From Candidatus Roseilinea sp. (GTDB taxonomy: Bacteria > Chloroflexota > Anaerolineae > J036 > Brachytrichaceae): a stretch of DNA of 64,000 bases. Below are positions 9,001 through 16,629 of this stretch, piece after piece. Under the pieces are notes generated by a model. It had not been told where the DNA came from, did no database searches, and worked only from the letters and a program-made list of their open reading frames with translations. Both the position numbers and the translations under genes were made by a program. The stretch lies in assembly GCA_026003755.1 (NCBI GenBank), contig BPHV01000001.1, positions 186,001 to 250,000 on the forward strand, given 5' to 3'. Numbering within the stretch: the first letter of the stretch is position 1; every line of letters starts with the position of its first letter.

Positions 9001-9068
9001 GTCAACAGCCCGGCGATGGCTGCGCCGATGGCGCAAGCGACGAGTGGGATCAAGAGCGCGTCGTTCAT
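6045..9068 (-). CDS. mrpA: Fused Mrp Na+/H+ antiporter subunits A and B
   Basis: At 1007 residues this is longer than a stand-alone MrpA. The first 500 residues are a NuoL-like antiporter unit with KSAQAPFHFWLPKAMTAPTP near residue 254. Residues of about 500-800 are the MrpA C-terminal membrane region, including the MrpA_C/B-like segment (GFDTLIEITVFSMAGVGVFS). The last 140 residues match MrpB/MnhB (VYGHDQPGDGFTAG, then FGAALGLPLPKGFYISTSF). No separate mrpB exists in the operon, so the fusion supplies it. The ATG at 9068 is 16 bases after the CaCA exchanger stop, so both cation exchangers are probably on one transcript. No strong ribosome site is visible. Confidence 0.93.
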   Translation of the reverse strand: MNDALLIPLVACAIGAAIAGLLTATAFGARIPTRALGWLLAIAPATAFIAIASQFPRMAAGDAWTWRMPWLPALGVEFAFYLDGLSALFGLIITGIGALVLIYAGYYFTPKRADERSAVETRARGSHAPPTSESLLPNTDARFFLYVLLFMTSMLGLVLAGDVITLFLFWEGTSITSFLLIAYKTKDEEARSGAFKALFITGGGGIALLAGLLFASAISGSTDLATILRSGDALRNDAWYPVMLGLIAFGAFTKSAQAPFHFWLPKAMTAPTPASAYLHSATMVKAGIYLMARLHPALGNTPMWFWLLIVTGGATMLLGAIIGLRQSDLKSVLAYSTVSQLGVLMMLIGKEAPSAFKALAIGVLAHALYKGALFMIAGIVDHEAGVRDLRRLGHLWRVMPRTFVVCSIAALSMAGLPPLFGFLAKETLLAAGLEDALPDLLRAALPAVIVFTGALMLAQAATFTLDTFVTRPGAGWPCLNVTDAHDTSDVHAHEAPAGMLLGPAILAGLSLIIGALQPEAIAQLLASAATAAYGTKVKVSLELFHGINLPLILSGIAITLGIVLFTLRSPIRAIPGVSALNMNLIYDGVLRSLDRAADIITRTQAGRIRVYLAVILTALFALVIMFGGLWRVFDGTALPDLLWARLFNEPLNAQTALRAFGLLLAVAASFVSIVIRRDLLAIIALGSSGLAVAVVIALEPSPDVALVQAVVDTLTLVVLVLALSRLPRAQRERAERLNGTGVQMRNAFIAVAGGAMVTVLCLYAFASRPRTSLVTPYYEQNAKPLTGAADIVGAIVVDFRGFDTLIEITVFSMAGVGVFSLLRYAMKRRETAGLPTEGEIEPDLVALLQRPLPPTITGIDGARTSPFIHALAYIVLPLAFMLAVVQMVYGHDQPGDGFTAGVTLSLGVGFWYVVFGYDETRSRLRFLRPGLLIGAGILTVMAGSIAPVFLGGGFFSPFDFGAALGLPLPKGFYISTSFLFEVAICLVVLGAAIFIIDTLGHPERDLE

Positions 9069-9084
9069 CGGCAGTGATGTGGCC

Positions 9085-10188
9085 TTAGGGTTGCGCAGCC
9101 GCTTGTCGCCGGCGCGCCCTGAATTCCCGGTAGACTGTGACGGCCAGCGTAATCACCGTAAGTGGAATGACGAACAGCAGCATCACGCTGCTGAACGCCG
9201 GCAGGGCGTCATGCTGGGTGGCGGCGAGGATGAGATAGACGAGGTAGGCCACGTAGTAGCCGACGAACATCGCTCCTTCCCAGCGCGAGATTTCGTAACC
9301 CGTGAAGAATACCGGCAGACATGCGATGGCAACGGCCAGCATTACCCACATGTCAAAGTTGACCGCTGCGGGTGCAACAGAGATGCCGGATGGCGATACG
9401 ATGCCGGTCAGCGCCAGCACGGACAACAGGTTGAAAATGTTGCTGCCCACGGCGTTGCCGACGGCGATGTCGCGCTCGCCCTTGATGGCCGCGACGAGCG
9501 ACGTGGCCACCTCCGGCAGCGATGTGCCTGCCGCGACGATCGTCAACCCGATCACCAACTCGCTCACGCCGATAGCGCGTGCGATCGCTACCGCGCCATC
9601 TACCAGCCAACGCGAGCCGATCACGAGCATGACAAGGCCAACCGCGACGAATGCAAGGTTGAGCACGATTTGCACCGGCCCGCGCGGACGTTCGCCGAAC
9701 TCTTGCTCGTACTCTTGCTGAACTGCAGCGTTGGTCTCGCGCCGGCTCTGCACAAACAGGAAGGCCGTGTAGATCACCAGGCCGGCGAACAGCAAGACGC
9801 CCTCCAGGCGCCCGATTTTCAGGTCTTGTGCAAGCAGCGTGGTCAGCACCGTCACACCGATCATGACCGGCACGTCGAGCCGCACCAGTTGCTGCGACAC
9901 GACCAACGGCGTGATGAGCGCCGAAAGCCCAATGATGACCAGGATGTTGAAGATGTTACTGCCGACGACGTTGCCAAAGGCGATGTCGGCTTGTCCGGCC
10001 AGCGCCGACTGAACGCTCACGGCCAGCTCCGGCGAGCTGGTGCCAAACGCGACCACCGTGAGGCCGATCACCAACGGTGAGACGCCGACCGCGGCCGCCA
10101 GCCGCGCCGCACCACGCACCAGCAACTCGGCGCCGGCGATCAGCAAGACCAAACCGACGACAAATAGGATCAAAACAAGAACGTTCAA
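9085..10188 (-). CDS. CaCA-family Ca2+/Na+ (or K+) exchanger, YrbG-like
   Basis: This is a 367-residue polytopic protein with the two inverted alpha-repeats of the family: GTSSPELAVS with GNVVGSNIFN in the first half, and GTSLPEVATS with GNAVGSNIFN in the second. The acidic residues in the two GTSxPE motifs bind the transported cation. I chose the TTG at 10188 because AAGGAG (10197-10203) lies eight bases upstream; TTG codons at 10206 and 10212 are in frame but lack this spacing. It is the first gene of the mrp transcription unit, which suggests a joint role in Na+, Ca2+ and pH homeostasis. The exchanged ions are inferred only from the family. Confidence 0.9.
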   Translation of the reverse strand: MNVLVLILFVVGLVLLIAGAELLVRGAARLAAAVGVSPLVIGLTVVAFGTSSPELAVSVQSALAGQADIAFGNVVGSNIFNILVIIGLSALITPLVVSQQLVRLDVPVMIGVTVLTTLLAQDLKIGRLEGVLLFAGLVIYTAFLFVQSRRETNAAVQQEYEQEFGERPRGPVQIVLNLAFVAVGLVMLVIGSRWLVDGAVAIARAIGVSELVIGLTIVAAGTSLPEVATSLVAAIKGERDIAVGNAVGSNIFNLLSVLALTGIVSPSGISVAPAAVNFDMWVMLAVAIACLPVFFTGYEISRWEGAMFVGYYVAYLVYLILAATQHDALPAFSSVMLLFVIPLTVITLAVTVYREFRARRRQAAAQP

Positions 10189-10617
10189 GCTCGTCGCTCC
10201 TTTCAAGCACAACTACAACACAACGAGACCGCCGTAGTGTCGTCTATCCTGTAGTGATCTCTCCTATCCCGCATCGAAGGCGCTTACGCCCCGCAGGGGC
10301 TGTTGGACCCGCATTGACCTGCTCGCAACCCCATCGCAGCCGCTCTTTTGCCCATTGTATGCGACATGAAATGTATGCGATGACTAAAAGGCGCTACGGC
10401 TGTCAAGGGGTACGCTTCCGCGCGCCAAGCCAGAGCACGGTCGCGCCCCGCTCTGGCCAAGCGTCGCGTGCGAGGACAAGGATCAGCGTTCGCCTGGGTG
10501 GGCGCTGATGTCGAACGGCGCGCAGCGCAGGCGTAAGCGGATCCGGCAGACGCGCTGAAAGACCGCTGTCCAGATGATCGCCTTCTCACCAAGCGTCTGC
10601 GGACTTTTGAACAAGGC
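10189..10617. other. Intergenic region between icd and the CaCA exchanger
   Basis: No convincing gene is seen in these 429 bases; the one reading frame here is Arg/Ser-rich and has no recognisable motif. One inverted repeat stands out: GCCAGAGC at 10429-10436 and GCTCTGGC at 10450-10457 with a 13-base loop. It has no T-run on either side, so it is not a classical terminator. A second short repeat (ATCAGCG and CGCTGAT) lies near 10485-10511. The promoter of the exchanger-mrp operon must be here or further upstream, but I cannot place it. Confidence 0.5.
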
Positions 10618-12069
10618 TCAGTCCTCCCCCTGCGCTTTGGTGAAGGCATCCTGGCCGTCGAATACTTGCAACTTCTCCAGATGCATCCAGCGATGCCGGC
10701 CGGCGATCCGCGAGACCAGGCTGAGCAGTTGATCGTCGCTCAGTTCTTCAGCGGTATTGCGAAGCACGAAGCGGCAACGCCAGTGGTCGACGTTATCGGT
10801 CATGGCCCCCATTGAGGGATACACCTTGGTGCCTCGATTGGAGATCATCTTGAGGCGAAGGGGCGTGTCCGCGGCGAGTTGCTCGAGGCTGCGTCCCAAC
10901 TCCTCGGTGGCGAGATCGGATTCTATGAAGACGTCGACGCCCACCACGCGGCGCGATGTGGGCAGGACGGTGGTCGTTGGTTCTGTTGGCATGCGGATGG
11001 GCCGATAGCTACGTACCGGCGTGTGCTTTGGCGCTCGCCCAAGGTTAGCGATGATGGCGTCGGTGAAGGCTGTCGTTGATGCGCCGCGGTCGTAGCCGAC
11101 CACGTCACCAGTGCGCACGCGCCCTTCTTCAAGCGTCACGAGCAGGGCTTGTTCGATGCGCATGGCGGCCTCAAACTCGCCGATGTGACGGAGCATCATC
11201 ACACCGGATAGGAGCACAGCCGTGGGATTGATGACGTTTTTACCCGCATATTTGGGCGCTGAGCCATGGACTGCCTCAAAGATGGCCACCTCGTTCCCCA
11301 AATTGGCCGACGGCGCGAAGCCCAACCCACCGACCAGGGCCGAGGTCAGATCGCTGAGGATATCGCCGTTCATGTTGGTGGTGACGATGACCTCGAACTG
11401 TTCCGGCTTTTTGACGAGCTGATGGGCGCAGTTGTCGACAATGATGTGCCACGACTCCAGGTCGGGATATTCCTTGGCGATTTCCTCGAAGGTGCGCTTC
11501 ATCATCCCCTCGGTCAGCTTCATGATGTTGGATTTGGTGGCGCAGGCAACCTTCTTGCGACCTTCGGCCCGGGCCAGCTCGAAAGCGAGGCGGACGACCT
11601 TTTCGCAACCTTTGCGGGAAATAAGCTTCAGGCACTGGGCCACGCTGGGCGTCTGCATATGTTCGATACCGGCGTAGAGGTCCTCGACGTTTTCGCGGAC
11701 CACCACCAAGTCAATGCCCCGCCCGCTGTATGGGGTCGGCACACCGGGCAACTCCCGAATCGGGCGAATGTTGGCGTAGGTTTCGAAGAGCTTGCGGAGC
11801 GTCACGTTGGCGCTCTTCTCACCAAAACCAACGGGCGTTTCCAACGGCCCTTTGAGAACAACGCGGGTGCGGCTGATTGACTCGATGGTGTCGGCCGGCA
11901 CGCCGGAAGCGACGCCTTGCTTGAAGACGCTGGCGCCGGCGTGGCGCTCTTCCCAGCATACCGCAGCGCCCGCCGCTTCGATGATGCGCTGCGTCGCGCG
12001 AACGCACTCAGGGCCGATACCATCGCCGGGAATCACTGTCACTAAGCGTTTGCCGTTTACTGTGACCAT
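10618..12069 (-). CDS. icd: NADP-type isocitrate dehydrogenase (Thermus/Rickettsia type, with C-terminal extension)
   Basis: The 483-residue protein opens with VTVIPGDGIGPECVRATQRI and contains the catalytic-site segments NVTLRKLFETYANIRPIREL, LVVVRENVEDLYAGIEH and the metal-binding TNMNGDILSDLTSALVGGLG. The adenine-binding segment is FEAVHGSAPKYAGKNVINPT. After about residue 335 there is an extra 140-residue domain, as in the long Thermus thermophilus-type enzymes. It converts isocitrate to 2-oxoglutarate in the citric acid cycle; the cofactor was not deduced from individual residues. The ATG at 12069 has an excellent AAGGAGG eight bases upstream; a TTG at 12072 is in frame but less well placed. 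A long untranslated region precedes the gene. Confidence 0.92.
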   Translation of the reverse strand: MVTVNGKRLVTVIPGDGIGPECVRATQRIIEAAGAAVCWEERHAGASVFKQGVASGVPADTIESISRTRVVLKGPLETPVGFGEKSANVTLRKLFETYANIRPIRELPGVPTPYSGRGIDLVVVRENVEDLYAGIEHMQTPSVAQCLKLISRKGCEKVVRLAFELARAEGRKKVACATKSNIMKLTEGMMKRTFEEIAKEYPDLESWHIIVDNCAHQLVKKPEQFEVIVTTNMNGDILSDLTSALVGGLGFAPSANLGNEVAIFEAVHGSAPKYAGKNVINPTAVLLSGVMMLRHIGEFEAAMRIEQALLVTLEEGRVRTGDVVGYDRGASTTAFTDAIIANLGRAPKHTPVRSYRPIRMPTEPTTTVLPTSRRVVGVDVFIESDLATEELGRSLEQLAADTPLRLKMISNRGTKVYPSMGAMTDNVDHWRCRFVLRNTAEELSDDQLLSLVSRIAGRHRWMHLEKLQVFDGQDAFTKAQGED

Positions 12070-12645
12070 CAAAAAAACCTCCTTGTGAGAGCGGGAAAGA
12101 AAGCTGAAACAACCTCAGGAAGAGAGTCTCGTTCCGGTACAGGTCGAATCGCGCGTTGCCTACGCCGCCCAACGGCTGGCGCTTATCTGCGCCGCAACCC
12201 GATGGGCGAGTGGTTGACGCGCTGTCTGTCCGCTGCGCGTAGGACTTGAGCGACCGACCGCTGTCACCGCTCCCGGCCTGGCGCTCGTGAGACGGACAAC
12301 CCAACCGTCCCTCTCTTCTCGCCTTGCACGGCCCTTGACCGCCGTTTGTCCACCGAAGCCCGTCTGCGCGGTGCGCGGAGCGTGTCAGCGCGCAGTGGGA
12401 GGCAGCTCTCTCTCCGGCGATTCTTGTCCGGTGGGGCGCCCGGCTGCGGATTGCTCGCCTGGCTCCGCACACCCCCTGAGAGACGGATAGACCCGACCCA
12501 TAAACCATAAGTGCGACGAAGCTGTATTGTTGTTGTGGCTAGTATAGCAAGAGACCCTCTCGTGGGTTCACGATGTCGCGCGCCGGTAGGGCAGGGCAAT
12601 CCAGATCGGCGGTGCTTGGGTGACCTGTGCCGGATTCGCGCCCCC
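12070..12645 (-). other. Long leader or intergenic region upstream of icd, possible structured 5' UTR
   Basis: About 575 bases separate the DUF368 stop from the icd start. I see no coding signal: the overlapping frames are Arg-rich without motifs. On the minus strand a TATACT hexamer (12541-12546) could be a -10 element, though no good -35 is visible; it would give a leader of about 460 bases. The leader is rich in local inverted repeats, for example CTGCGCG at 12364-12370 with CGCGCAG at 12389-12395. I compared it by eye with tmRNA, RNase P RNA and common riboswitch cores and recognised none. Confidence 0.35.
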
Positions 12646-13647
12646 TCAGCTCGTCGCTTGCCAGTCTTGTTGCCGAGGTTGCTGGGCGCGGCCCTGCCTC
12701 CACCCCAACCGCCGCATCACTGGGTTCGCCCCGGTTTGCAGTTGGTCAATTGCATTGAGTAAGAAGAAGCCAATCGTTGCAATGATCAGCGCCAGCCAAA
12801 ACTCCGGCGCCGCGATGTCGGGGAGGATGTTCTGCTCGCGGATGGGGATGGCTTTGCCGTGGCGATCCAGCGCCGTCTCGACTACTTCCTTCCATGGCCA
12901 AATCTTTCGCAGTGAGCCGACCATGAATCCCATGAGCGCAGCCACAGCGACGTCGTGATAGTTTCGCATCAACCAGCTTAACAGGCGAACGAAGCCGGCC
13001 AGGCCTACCACTGCGCCCAGCGCGACTGGAACGATGGGCAAGGGATTCAAATCGGCTACAGCGTCCAGCACGTAAGCGTATTGCCCCAGGATAAGCAGGA
13101 TGAACGACCCGGAGATGCCAGGAAGGATCATCGCCATTATCGCGACCGCCCCGCTGAAGAAGAGCGTGATCGGGTCGTGCGGCATTTTCAGCGGCACTAG
13201 CCCCACGATGAAGTAGGCCGCGATTGCGCCGACGACCAGCGCCGCTGCTGTGCCGCGCGACCATTTGACGGTCGCGCCTACCGTGAGGATCGAGGCGACG
13301 ATGAGTCCGAAGAAGAACGCAAAGAGATAGACCGTTTGATGCTCTAGCAGGTAGCGCATCACCTGTGCCATGCTGAGCACGGCCGCACCGATGCCGGCGC
13401 CCAGCGGGATGAGGAAGCCCCACGGGATGGAGCTCAGCGCCGCGCCCCAGCGCCTCTGGCCGAGCAGGCGTAGCATATTGAGGTTGAATGCCTTGATGGC
13501 GGATAGCAGGTGCTCGTAGATGCCCATGATGAAGGCCATCGTGCCGCCGGATACGCCGGGGATCAGGTCAGCGATGCCCATCACGATGCCGGTGAGGAAG
13601 AGCCGGAACGCCGAAAATGGCCGCGTCGGAGTGTTTGGTTTTTGCAT
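12646..13647 (-). CDS. DUF368 membrane protein, candidate polyprenyl-phosphate transporter (PopT-like)
   Basis: The 333-residue polytopic protein carries the DUF368 signature in two copies: ADLIPGVSGGTMAFIMGIYE at residues 26-45, and the related ILPGISGSFILLILGQY from residue 174. This is the internal repeat expected of the family. DUF368 proteins have been proposed and tested as translocases that return undecaprenyl phosphate across the membrane for envelope synthesis. I chose the ATG at 13647 because the longer frame (to 13710) adds only polar, non-conserved residues before the first helix; neither start has a clear ribosome site. The C-terminal 25 residues are Arg/Gln-rich. Confidence 0.88.
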   Translation of the reverse strand: MQKPNTPTRPFSAFRLFLTGIVMGIADLIPGVSGGTMAFIMGIYEHLLSAIKAFNLNMLRLLGQRRWGAALSSIPWGFLIPLGAGIGAAVLSMAQVMRYLLEHQTVYLFAFFFGLIVASILTVGATVKWSRGTAAALVVGAIAAYFIVGLVPLKMPHDPITLFFSGAVAIMAMILPGISGSFILLILGQYAYVLDAVADLNPLPIVPVALGAVVGLAGFVRLLSWLMRNYHDVAVAALMGFMVGSLRKIWPWKEVVETALDRHGKAIPIREQNILPDIAAPEFWLALIIATIGFFLLNAIDQLQTGANPVMRRLGWRQGRAQQPRQQDWQATS

Positions 13648-13719
13648 GGCTCGAGCTTTGCGGTTGACAAAGTGCCCCTTATGATTTCGGGCTACAGCAT
13701 ACCACCTCAACGGTCCGGT

Positions 13720-14358
13720 TCATTCCGTGAATCCGGTCCATTGTGCTAGCGTGCGGCGCAAGTCCTCACTCGTTGTGAAGCGTATGCCGCGTAGGCCCAA
13801 CGTCTGCGCGGCGGCCACATTTTCCGCCATATCGTCCACGAAGATGCTCTCCTCAGGGCGTGCGCCTAGCCGCGCCAGCGCGCGCCGGAATATCTCTGGG
13901 TCGGGCTTCTTCACGCCCTCTTCGCCGCTGAACACGAGCACGTCGAATAGGTCGCGGTTGAGCTTATCAGCGAACATCTGTCGGGCGTCGGGCATGGCGT
14001 TGCTGATCAAGCCGGTCTTGTAGCGCCGATGCAGCGAGCGGATCAGTGCCAATAGCGACTCGTCGAACGTGTCGCCGCGCCAAAAGTCCGCTTGAAGTTG
14101 GCGCAGTGTGTCGGCGGCGAGGCCAAGCGTTGCAGCGACGTGTGCCCAGGCGTCGTCCGTTGTTGCCCGGCCGATTTGGGCGGCTTGCCCGACCGGGCTG
14201 TTGAAGAAGAGGTCTTGCAGCGCCCAGTCGGGCATACCGAAGCGCTGTTCCCACTTGCGGCGTGGTGCGAGGTCGCTCGTGCGCACCAGTACGCCGCCTA
14301 AGTCGAAGAATATGGCGGTGATCGGCAGGGACGCAGGTTCCACTAGGGTATTTCGCAT
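13720..14358 (-). CDS. HAD-superfamily hydrolase (YihX-like phosphatase)
   Basis: The 212-residue protein has HAD motif I as FFDLGGVLV, with the nucleophile Asp19 and Gly in place of the second Asp, as in the YihX/epoxide-hydrolase-like subfamily. Motif II is LISNAMPD, and motifs III and IV are KKPDPEIF and IFVDDMAENV. A helical cap lies between motifs I and II. Such enzymes dephosphorylate sugar phosphates such as glucose 1-phosphate, but the substrate cannot be read from the sequence. The start is ATG 14358 or GTG 14364, and no ribosome site decides. It begins 19 bases after the sugar kinase stop and may be co-transcribed with it. Confidence 0.88.
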   Translation of the reverse strand: MRNTLVEPASLPITAIFFDLGGVLVRTSDLAPRRKWEQRFGMPDWALQDLFFNSPVGQAAQIGRATTDDAWAHVAATLGLAADTLRQLQADFWRGDTFDESLLALIRSLHRRYKTGLISNAMPDARQMFADKLNRDLFDVLVFSGEEGVKKPDPEIFRRALARLGARPEESIFVDDMAENVAAAQTLGLRGIRFTTSEDLRRTLAQWTGFTE

Positions 14359-14376
14359 AGGCACTTGTTTTTTGCT

Positions 14377-15348
14377 TTATCGAATGCTAACAGCAGAATG
14401 ACCCGCAACTAGCTGATCCAGCTCGTCCCTGCCAAATAGGGCAAGATCGCCAGGCAGAGTAAGCTTAAGCGCACTCATAGCATGGGCATAGTGAAGAGAC
14501 ACCTCCAGAGAAAAGCCCCAGGCACGTGCAGCCATAAAGCCAGCATCAAAAGCATCGCCAGCACCAATGCGATCCACAATCTGCGGCACCTTAAAAGGCT
14601 GAGAAACCTCAACCTGATGCGACTCCGTCTGAGCAATCGCGCCCGCCTCAGCGAGAGTCATTACCAAGACATCACATCCAAAGCGAAGGCGCAGCACCTC
14701 AGCAGCCCGGCGCGGCGCTTCCGGCGCAGCGAACAAGGTCATAGCATCGCGGTGCGCCACAAAGACGTAGTGACATAGAGGCATCAGCGGCTCCAGCACA
14801 CGCCCGGCCTCTTGCGCAGACCACAACAACGCTCGATAGTTCACATCGAAGGAGACAATCAGGCCATGGTCGCGCGCGAAGCGCATCACATCGGCCGTCA
14901 TAGCTCGGCATGATGCGCTCAGCGCCGGCGTGATGCCGGTCATGTGAAGCCAGCGCGCCTGCGTGATGCGATCAAAGTCCACATCGGCGCTCGTCATCTG
15001 GCTGGCAGCAGAGCCGGCGCGGTCGTAGATCACCCGATTAGGCCGCGGCGGCGTCGCCAGCTCGATGAAGTACACCCCAACGCGTCCGCCAGGGACAAAG
15101 CGCACGCCCGATGTGTCCACTCCATGCGAGGCGATCTGTGAAACAACCCGGCGGCCTAGAGGGTTATCCGGCATGCGCGAGAGCCAAGCGGTCTTGAAGC
15201 CCAGCCAGGCCAAGTTAATAGCCACGTTAGATTCCGCGCCGCCGATCTGAAAGTCGAACGATTGAGCCTGGGCAATGCGCTGAAAACCCGGCGGCGATAG
15301 GCGCACCATCGTCTCGCCGAGCGTGATGAAGTCAAATTGTTCCGGCAT
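14377..15348 (-). CDS. kdgK: PfkB-family sugar kinase, 2-keto-3-deoxygluconate kinase-like
   Basis: The 323-residue protein has both PfkB signatures: GGAESNVAINLAWLG at residues 36-50, and DRIGAGDAFDAGF near 259-271 with the catalytic base Asp265. The N-terminal LGETMVRLSPPG and the RVGVYFIELATPPRPNRVIYDR segment resemble KDG kinases more than ribokinase or fructokinase. The predicted reaction is phosphorylation of 2-keto-3-deoxygluconate, feeding the lower Entner-Doudoroff route. The gene follows the sugar ABC operon, separated from it by a strong terminator, so it is probably transcribed independently. Other PfkB substrates remain possible. Confidence 0.8.
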   Translation of the reverse strand: MPEQFDFITLGETMVRLSPPGFQRIAQAQSFDFQIGGAESNVAINLAWLGFKTAWLSRMPDNPLGRRVVSQIASHGVDTSGVRFVPGGRVGVYFIELATPPRPNRVIYDRAGSAASQMTSADVDFDRITQARWLHMTGITPALSASCRAMTADVMRFARDHGLIVSFDVNYRALLWSAQEAGRVLEPLMPLCHYVFVAHRDAMTLFAAPEAPRRAAEVLRLRFGCDVLVMTLAEAGAIAQTESHQVEVSQPFKVPQIVDRIGAGDAFDAGFMAARAWGFSLEVSLHYAHAMSALKLTLPGDLALFGRDELDQLVAGHSAVSIR

Positions 15349-15399
15349 GCGCCGAGTTTAAGCGCAGGGTAGGGGAGGGCGCAAAATGGGGCGAAAAGA

Positions 15400-15430
15400 C
15401 CGGTCAGACCGCTTCAGGCGGTCTGACCGG
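15400..15430 (-). terminator. Rho-independent terminator of the RhaS-like ABC operon
   Basis: There is a perfect 13-base-pair stem, CCGGTCAGACCGC (15400-15412) with GCGGTCTGACCGG (15418-15430), and a five-base loop. On the minus strand it is followed by TCTTTTC, a short U-rich tract. It lies 12 bases after the stop of the substrate-binding protein gene, so it ends the minus-strand ABC operon and insulates the kinase gene. On the plus strand it is followed by CAAGAG, so it is unlikely to terminate in that direction. Confidence 0.88.
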
Positions 15431-15441
15431 CAAGAGAACTT

Positions 15442-16542
15442 TCAGAAATCGAAGTTGTCAATGTTGTCCTTGTTGAAAATGAAAGGCGGGCCGAGCAGGA
15501 TCTCGCTGCCGTTGATCTTCAGCTCACCCAGGCGCCCAGCTTTGAGAGAAGTCGCGCCGGGTTTCAGCTCGCCATCGGCAATCGCCCGCGCGGCGTACAC
15601 GGCAGCGTAGCCGAGATCAATCGGGTTCCACAACACCACGCTCTTGACGCAGCCCTCCTTCACGAACGGGCGCATCTGGTTCGGCGTAGAGAGACCAACC
15701 ACGGCAATCTGGCCACACTTGCCGGCTTGCTTCACTGCATCCGCAGCACCAGGGAAGGCCACCGAGGACAGGCCGAAGACCCCCTTAACATTCGGGTAGG
15801 TCTTCATGATGTCCTGCGTCGCCTTGAATGCCAGCTGCTGGTCTTCTTCTGAAGGCAGAATGGTGACGATGTTCAGCTTTGGATACTTGGACGAGGCGTA
15901 CTTCTTCATCTCCTCGATCCAGCGATTCTGGTTCGGCGCCGTCAGCGAGCTAGTAACGATGGCTACCTCGGCATCCTCACCCACCTGCGACACCATGTCC
16001 TCAATCAGCGCCTGGCCGATGGCTTCGAAGGTAGCCTGATTAACGAAGAACTGCCGCGCGTCTTCCTGTGCATCGGCGTCGTAGCCGACGACGATGATGC
16101 CTTGGTCAAGCGCCTTCCTTAGCACGGGAGCGATCGCCACCGGATCATTGGACGCAAAGAGAATGACGTCCACACCTTGTGTGATGAAGTTGTCAATGAA
16201 CTCGATTTGCTTCTCGATCTTGGCCTCGGTCGGCGCATCGGTCTTAAAGTCTATGTTGCCGAGTTCCTTGGCAGCCTCCTCCATGCCCTTTGTCGTGGCA
16301 GCAAAGTAACCGATGCCGATCAGCTTGGGCACATCGCGGATAACCAGCTTTTTGCCCTTGCGATCCGGCGCGTTCTTCGGGATACCAGCCTTCCAACCTG
16401 CGGGCAATTGGCTCTCGGCTAACGGTTGTGGTTGCGCTGGCGCAGCCGGCTGTGCAGCGGGCGGTGGTGCAGCGCACGCAGCCAACAATAGACCGGTCAG
16501 AGCAAGCAACGATAACGAGCGAGTGAGTAGGGCTTTCTTCAT
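15442..16542 (-). CDS. Sugar ABC transporter substrate-binding lipoprotein (RhaS/LsrB-like)
   Basis: The 366-residue protein has a lipoprotein signal peptide (LLLAAC, Cys23), then a Pro/Ala linker (residues 24-45) and a type I periplasmic-binding fold. RhaS-like signatures include FVNQATFEAIGQALIEDM, VTSSLTAPNQNRWIEEMKKY and VGLSTPNQMRPFVKEG, followed by LWNPIDLGYAAVYAA. This family binds rhamnose, autoinducer-2 or related sugars. The ATG at 16542 has an AGGAGGAG ribosome site eight bases upstream. It is the last gene of the ATPase-permease-permease-binding protein operon; 87 bases separate it from the permease, which often allows higher expression of the binding protein. Confidence 0.9.
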   Translation of the reverse strand: MKKALLTRSLSLLALTGLLLAACAAPPPAAQPAAPAQPQPLAESQLPAGWKAGIPKNAPDRKGKKLVIRDVPKLIGIGYFAATTKGMEEAAKELGNIDFKTDAPTEAKIEKQIEFIDNFITQGVDVILFASNDPVAIAPVLRKALDQGIIVVGYDADAQEDARQFFVNQATFEAIGQALIEDMVSQVGEDAEVAIVTSSLTAPNQNRWIEEMKKYASSKYPKLNIVTILPSEEDQQLAFKATQDIMKTYPNVKGVFGLSSVAFPGAADAVKQAGKCGQIAVVGLSTPNQMRPFVKEGCVKSVVLWNPIDLGYAAVYAARAIADGELKPGATSLKAGRLGELKINGSEILLGPPFIFNKDNIDNFDF

Positions 16543-16629
16543 GGAAGTACTCCTCCTGTGTCACTTCAGTTACTCAAAGAGGCAAGTTGCATGAACGAAG
16601 ACGAGCAATATGTATCACTTCAATGCACA

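Noticed and set aside
10284-10649. A 121-codon minus-strand frame between icd and the exchanger gene
   Set aside because: Arg/Ser-rich, no motif, overlaps the end of icd and lacks a ribosome site; treated as non-coding.
12070-12540. tmRNA, RNase P RNA or a known riboswitch in the icd leader
   Set aside because: None of the conserved cores I know could be found by eye, so no RNA family is assigned.
13663-13687. TTGACA at 13663 as a promoter for a plus-strand gene
   Set aside because: No -10 at proper spacing and no plus-strand gene downstream; the TATGAT that follows is only 10 bases away.
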